From an uncultured Collinsella sp. (GTDB taxonomy: Bacteria; Actinomycetota; Coriobacteriia; Coriobacteriales; Coriobacteriaceae): DNA of 14,363 nt. Within the stretch, counting starts at the first letter, position 1, and every line of letters begins with the position of its first letter. A model generated the notes under the pieces. That model made no database searches. It worked only from the letters and a program-made list of their open reading frames with translations, and was not told the DNA's origin. Positions 10,672 through 14,363 of the stretch are shown in pieces. The translations under genes were made by a program, and so were the position numbers. The stretch is from NCBI GenBank assembly GCA_900757705.1, contig CAAEOW010000152.1:1-14363 (forward strand), read 5' to 3'.

Positions 10672-12882
10672 ATGGCAAACTACAGTCCACAACACTTTGA
10701 GCCTCGGGCTAAGGCCGTCAACGTCAAGGGCGTTGCCAACCGCGCCGTCGCAACCGTTTTGACGGCGGGCCTCATCGCTCAGCCGCTCATGTCGCCGCTG
10801 GCGGCAATCGCCGCACCGTCAACCGGTAACGGCGATTCTGTTCAGGGGGGGGGTAGTTCTGTAGAGAATACCGTTGCCGCCGGTAACCAAGCGGTCGTAA
10901 AGACGGCTGCCCAGCTGGCCGAGGAGTCGGCAAAGCAGCTCAAGGACGCTCAGGCCGCCTACGATGCCGCCCAGAAGAAGGCCGACGCGGCGGGCCAGTC
11001 TCAAAAGCAGGCGCAGCAGCAAAAGAATCAGGCCTCGCAGGCCGTGACCGATAACGCCGCCGAGCAGAACGCAGCAGAAGTCGCCGCGCTCCAGGAGAAG
11101 ATTGACGAGCTCAAAGCCGCCGTCGAAAAGACCGAGCAGCAGCAGAAGAAGCTGGGCGACCTGAACGATCGGCTCGAACAGGCCAACAAGAGTGTCGAGG
11201 ATAAGACCCAGGCGCTCAAGGACGCCAAGGCAAAGCAGGATGAGGCCAAGAAGGCCCTCGATGATGCCCAGGCCAAGCTCGAGGCCATGGGTATGGACGA
11301 GTACGAGGCCGCCAAGAAGGCCGTCGAGGACGCGCAGGCAAAGCTCGATGACGCCAATAAGGCCGTTACTACTGCACAGGCCAATCTGGACCAGGCCAAG
11401 GCTGCCGAGGCCAGCGCCCAGCAGGAAAAGCAGAATACCGAGGCGGCTTTGACGACTGCCCAGGCCAAGAAGCAGGAGACTGCCGCTGCTCTCGCAGCCG
11501 CAACCACCGCGCGCGATAACGCCCAGCAGAAGTTCAACCAGGCGCAGGCCGCGCTCGATGCTGCCGTCTCGGGTACGGGTGTTGACCTGAGTGCGCTTGA
11601 GGCCGCCAAGAAAGCTGCTGCTGGTGAGCTCAAGACCGCGCAGGCGGAGCTCAATGCCGCGACGGATGCCGACGCCACCGCACAGACAAATCTGCAGGCC
11701 GCCCAGGCTGCCGTCGCTGCCGCGCAGGAGAAGGCCAACGCCGCCAACGCTGCTGTGGCATCTGCCCAGTCTGCATACGATGCGGCAAACAAGGAGTACA
11801 AGGACGCGGCCAGTAAGCGTGACGCCGCGAAGACGGCATACGAGCAGGCCCAGCAGACCGAGGCCGACAAGAAGGCGGAGTACGATAAGCTTGTCGAAGT
11901 TCGCAAGCAGAAGCGCAGCGAGTGGGAGGCAGCCTGCGCTGCTTCGAACGCCGCGGAAAAGGCTTATGACGCTGCTAATGTCCAGGCTGAGGCTCTTGAG
12001 CAGCAGATTGCTGAGCTCAAGTCCAACATGACCGTTGACCAGGAAGTCATCAGCCAAGGTATACTCGGCTTCATGAACTATATTAGCGACGGCAGCCAGT
12101 TCACAGCCACGCAGAAAAAGAACGCCCAGGAAGCCGTATCGATGCTGACCGGTGCCGCTGACAAGGCCGAATGGTATGACCAGTACGTCGATCAGGACAT
12201 GTCTCGCGACACCAACCCGCTTTCCTTGGAGCAGATGCGCAACGCCCTGACATATCTCGACACCCAGAACAACCTCCGCAAGGCGAACGGTCAGTCGGCG
12301 CTCAGCGTCAGCCTCCGCATGACTGCGGCAGCCGCTCTTAATACATCATATTCATCGAACATCTGGGGACACTCGAACTGTTACTTCGACAACGGCGAAA
12401 ATCTTGCTGGCGGAGGCGGCGCATATACCGGCGGCGAGACCGAGGATACGCTTGGCTGGCCATATACCGGTCTCTACACCCAGGAGAAAAAGGCATTCGA
12501 TAAGTACGTCGAACAGTATGGTGACGCACTTGGGAGCCATCGATATGATTCATGCTATATCTACCAGCACTACTACAGCATCTACAAAGAGTGCGGGCAC
12601 TATCTCAACATCATCGATGCCGGCACGAAGGCTATCGGTATCGCGACCGGTAGCGGTAAGAACACCGATTCCGAGGTAACCGTATTCGATTACAGCGCTG
12701 ATGATACTCAGGCTGATTTCACTGTCTCCGAGTTCAAGAAGCTCGTGAACGACTCATCGACTCTGCCTATAACGCTGGCGGCACGCAGGCGCAGAAGGCG
12801 CAGCTCAAGGAGCTTCAGGGCAAGCTCGCCGAGGCGCAGAAGAACTTTGGAACTACTAGGGAAGCTTACTTCGCAGCTGTAA
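10672..12882 (+). CDS. Secreted coiled-coil surface protein with CAP/SCP domain, 5' part of a frameshifted gene
   Basis: This frame gives 736 residues, of which the last 40 or so (Arg-rich) are out of phase. Residues 1-48 form a signal peptide with a positive N-region, a hydrophobic core and a cleavage-like AIAAPS. Residues 58-61 are encoded by the G9 tract. Residues 75-460 are an Ala/Lys/Glu/Gln-rich coiled coil. Residues 515-670 look like a CAP/SCP (PR-1-like) domain, with the signature pieces WGHS (His567), GENLA (Glu576) and GHYLN (His643), as expected for the CAP His-Glu-His pocket. The frame is lost at the CGACTC near-duplication around 12750-12763; without that event the chain continues into the 3' frame, for about 1148 residues. 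GGGAG precedes the ATG by six bases. As read, the product is secreted but lacks the wall anchor. Such proteins often mediate adhesion or wall interactions; the function here is unproven. Confidence 0.85.
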   Translation: MANYSPQHFEPRAKAVNVKGVANRAVATVLTAGLIAQPLMSPLAAIAAPSTGNGDSVQGGGSSVENTVAAGNQAVVKTAAQLAEESAKQLKDAQAAYDAAQKKADAAGQSQKQAQQQKNQASQAVTDNAAEQNAAEVAALQEKIDELKAAVEKTEQQQKKLGDLNDRLEQANKSVEDKTQALKDAKAKQDEAKKALDDAQAKLEAMGMDEYEAAKKAVEDAQAKLDDANKAVTTAQANLDQAKAAEASAQQEKQNTEAALTTAQAKKQETAAALAAATTARDNAQQKFNQAQAALDAAVSGTGVDLSALEAAKKAAAGELKTAQAELNAATDADATAQTNLQAAQAAVAAAQEKANAANAAVASAQSAYDAANKEYKDAASKRDAAKTAYEQAQQTEADKKAEYDKLVEVRKQKRSEWEAACAASNAAEKAYDAANVQAEALEQQIAELKSNMTVDQEVISQGILGFMNYISDGSQFTATQKKNAQEAVSMLTGAADKAEWYDQYVDQDMSRDTNPLSLEQMRNALTYLDTQNNLRKANGQSALSVSLRMTAAAALNTSYSSNIWGHSNCYFDNGENLAGGGGAYTGGETEDTLGWPYTGLYTQEKKAFDKYVEQYGDALGSHRYDSCYIYQHYYSIYKECGHYLNIIDAGTKAIGIATGSGKNTDSEVTVFDYSADDTQADFTVSEFKKLVNDSSTLPITLAARRRRRRSSRSFRASSPRRRRTLELLGKLTSQL
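10845..10853 (+). repeat. G9 homopolymer tract in codons 58-61 (candidate phase-variation switch)
   Basis: Nine consecutive G keep the frame as Gln-Gly-Gly-Gly-Ser. With ten, the next codon after three Gly is TAG. With eight, the reading becomes Gln-Gly-Gly-Val-Val-Leu-TAG. Both neighbouring lengths thus stop translation right after the signal peptide. It is the longest homopolymer I saw in the window. Confidence 0.8.
12750..12763 (+). repeat. CGACTC-AT-CGACTC near-duplication that breaks the surface-protein frame
   Basis: CGACTC occurs at 12750-12755 and again at 12758-12763, separated by AT. Deleting eight bases (for example 12751-12758) restores a continuous reading: ...KKLVND-SAYNAGG.... 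This joins the 5' frame to the coiled coil encoded downstream. The pattern fits slipped-strand duplication, or a 6-bp target-site duplication left after imprecise loss of a mobile element. Confidence 0.7.
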
Positions 12883-12923
12883 ACGGGCAGGATGCCGCCC
12901 AGGACGCTTTCACCGCAGCAGAT

Positions 12924-14126
12924 GTGAACATGAACACCGCCAAGGGCGAGTACGAGAAGGCCAAGTCCGGCACCGCCGCCGCGAAGACGGCATACGACGC
13001 CGCCGAAGCCAAACTCAAGGGTATCGACGTCAAGACGCCCAAGACCAAGCTCGACGCCGCCAAGGGCGAGGCCGCTACTGCCCAGGCAGCTCTCGATAAG
13101 GCAAACGCCACGCTTGCTGACAGCAAGACGAAGGCAGCCGAGGCCGCTGCTCACAAGGCGAAGGCTCGCAGCGCCCGCGACGCCGCCAAGGTAAAGTCCG
13201 ATCAGGCCAACGAGGCGTATGACAACGCTACTGCTTCGGTCAAGGACCTTGCCGCCAAGTGCGATGCCGCCAAGACGGATCTTGCGAACAAGCAGGGCAC
13301 GCTTAACGATGCCAAGAAGGCCGACGACACTGCCCAGGCTGGCGTTGACAAGGCTCAGGCCGCAGATGTGCACGCCGCGACCGCTCTTTCGGGCGCCAAG
13401 CAGGCAGTTGCCGCCAAGACGCAGATCCTGTCCGACGCGCAGGCGAAGGCCAAGGCCGCCGAGGACGAGCTTGCCACCGCAAACAAGGCCTTCGAGCGCT
13501 TCGCCGGTGCCCAGAAGGCGGTCGACGACGCCAAGGCCGCCTATGACGCTGCCGTCGCCGGTGTCGCCGATGCCCAGAAGCAGCTCGAGGCCGCCAACGA
13601 AGCCGTCGTCGATGCGAACTTCGAGATCGTCGAGGCCAAGGCCGAGCTTGCCAGCGATGAGGCACTCAAGGCCGATCTTGAGGCTGTCGACCATAAGGCA
13701 TCCCTTGCCGCGGGCACGACGGGCAACGAGAAGCTGGTTAAGCTGAACGCTGCCTACGCTCGCTATAAGGCTGCCGTCGATGCCGCCGCTGGTCTCAAGG
13801 CTGCTCTGAGCGATGCCGATGCCAAGCTGTCCGATGCCAACGACGCCTATGCCGCCGCGCTTGCCGAGCTTGGCGATGCCAAGGATGCCTTGGCTGCCGC
13901 TCAGGCCGAGTACGACAAGTATCATCTCAAGGCTGAGCCGCAGGCCAAGCCTCAGGTTGCGCAGGCTGCTGCAAAGGTCCCCGTTGCCAAGAAACAGGCC
14001 GCGCCTGCCGCGCTCGCCCAGACTGGTGATGACTCCGCACTTGCGGGCGAGGTGTTCGTCATCGGTGGCATTACGCTCGTTGCCGCGGGCGTGACGTTGG
14101 CTGATCGTCGTCGCAAGCAGATGTAG
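12924..14126 (+). CDS. 3' part of the frameshifted surface protein: coiled coil plus LAQTG sorting signal
   Basis: The frame gives 400 residues from the first ATG, but meaningful sequence already begins near 12759 (SAYNAGG, then an Ala/Gln/Lys coiled coil). Residues 1-345 are an Ala-rich coiled coil with heptad-like spacing and a composition like that of the 5' part. A Pro/Ala/Lys spacer follows, then the sorting signal: LAQTG (364-368; codons from 14013), a hydrophobic segment and the tail DRRRKQM. LAxTG is the motif used by class E sortases of high-GC Gram-positive bacteria. No ribosome binding site or signal peptide precedes this frame, so alone it would be neither well translated nor exported. 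It is best read as the anchoring half of the upstream gene. Unless an unnoticed recoding event joins the frames, this half is silent. Confidence 0.8.
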   Translation: MNMNTAKGEYEKAKSGTAAAKTAYDAAEAKLKGIDVKTPKTKLDAAKGEAATAQAALDKANATLADSKTKAAEAAAHKAKARSARDAAKVKSDQANEAYDNATASVKDLAAKCDAAKTDLANKQGTLNDAKKADDTAQAGVDKAQAADVHAATALSGAKQAVAAKTQILSDAQAKAKAAEDELATANKAFERFAGAQKAVDDAKAAYDAAVAGVADAQKQLEAANEAVVDANFEIVEAKAELASDEALKADLEAVDHKASLAAGTTGNEKLVKLNAAYARYKAAVDAAAGLKAALSDADAKLSDANDAYAAALAELGDAKDALAAAQAEYDKYHLKAEPQAKPQVAQAAAKVPVAKKQAAPAALAQTGDDSALAGEVFVIGGITLVAAGVTLADRRRKQM

Positions 14127-14193
14127 CGTTTCAAGCGTAGATTCTGCAACGAACTTCGGTTCATAGCAGGAACGCTTCGATAGCTAAACCAAT

Positions 14194-14235
14194 AAGGCCG
14201 GCGCGCTGTTAAACGCAGTGCGCCGGCCTTTCTTT
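14194..14235 (+). terminator. Rho-independent terminator of the surface-protein gene
   Basis: AAGGCCGGCGC (14194-14204) pairs perfectly with GCGCCGGCCTT (14220-14230) over a 15-base loop and runs into TTTCTTT. It lies 68 bp after the TAG stop. Confidence 0.93.
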
Positions 14236-14246
14236 GCGTTGGTATC

Positions 14247-14286
14247 AAAAAGCCCGGTCGGTAACCGCGAAAGCTACCGACCGGGC
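14247..14286 (-). terminator. Rho-independent terminator for the minus-strand gene at the right edge
   Basis: GCCCGGTCGGTA (14252-14263) pairs perfectly with TACCGACCGGGC (14275-14286). On the minus strand the stem is followed by TTTTT (complement of 14247-14251). It ends a transcript coming from beyond the window. Confidence 0.9.
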
Positions 14287-14327
14287 AAATCGTAGGCAAT
14301 ATGGTTGCTGTCGAGCAGCTGCTCAGC

Positions 14328-14363
14328 TTAGCCCAGCAGGCTTAAGCCCACGGAGACAAACGC
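14328..14363 (-). CDS. C-terminal end of a minus-strand gene (partial, unidentified)
   Basis: Reading in from the right edge on the minus strand, one frame gives AFVSVGLSLLG and a TAA stop at 14328-14330, 42 bp before the minus-strand terminator. The hydrophobic end would fit a membrane protein. Another frame runs slightly longer (to a stop near 14322) with a polar sequence, so the exact frame is uncertain. That some gene ends here is supported by the terminator. Confidence 0.4.
   Translation of the reverse strand, partial: AFVSVGLSLLG

Noticed and set aside
10819..12057. A Leu/Gly-rich 412-codon minus-strand frame opposite the surface-protein gene
   Set aside because: It is the antisense of GCC/AAG/CAG-rich coiled-coil codons, with no ribosome binding site and repetitive low-complexity composition. 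The similar minus frame at 12708-13925 is rejected for the same reason.
12730..12882. Programmed -1 ribosomal frameshift joining the two surface-protein frames
   Set aside because: No slippery X-XXY-YYZ heptamer is visible in the overlap before the first stop, and the CGACTC near-duplication explains the shift simply.
1..14363. tRNA or rRNA genes
   Set aside because: No cloverleaf with a TTCRA arm and no recognisable rRNA segment was seen on either strand.

Overview
The window looks like chromosomal DNA of a gut Actinobacterium of the Coriobacteriia, most likely Collinsella or a close relative. This is inferred from GC-rich codon usage in most genes, Ala/Lys-rich wall proteins with an LAxTG-type sorting signal, and the particular gene families present. 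No database search was possible, so all family names rest on motif recognition.

Layout. 1-1567: the 3' end of a TetR-type repressor gene, two near-identical operator palindromes around a UUCG-loop terminator, and an MFS efflux pump. These look more AT-rich than the neighbours and may be an acquired resistance cassette. 1568-2540: a Cof-type HAD phosphatase whose ribosome binding site and start codon lie inside a perfect 18-bp inverted repeat. 2541-8230: a REP-like palindrome and two candidate operators, then a two-gene operon of a TetR regulator and a 1593-residue 2-hydroxyacyl-CoA dehydratase activase-like protein. That protein combines two ASKHA ATPase domains with two dehydratase-like halves and ends at a strong terminator. 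8231-8606: no convincing gene, but a large structured inverted-repeat element and a pair of 21-bp-spaced direct repeats. 8607-9152: a 12-codon leader ORF ending one base before a small membrane-anchored hypothetical protein, then a terminator. 9225-10364 (minus): a DUF389 membrane protein carrying an EF-hand-like loop. 10365-10671: the divergent regulatory region. 10672-14126: a large secreted coiled-coil protein with a CAP/SCP domain and a C-terminal sorting signal, split into two frames. 14127-14363: two opposing terminators and the last codons of a minus-strand gene.

Two features of the surface-protein gene stand out. Just after the signal peptide it carries a run of nine G, and either eight or ten G would hit a stop codon within a few triplets; this is the arrangement expected of a phase-variable ON/OFF switch. 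Farther on, a CGACTC-AT-CGACTC near-duplication shifts the frame, and removing eight bases fuses the two frames cleanly. As read, the gene would give a secreted protein without its wall anchor. Other leads are the hairpin element at 8236-8471, the start-codon-sequestering repeat at 1632-1679 and the single-chain dehydratase/activase.
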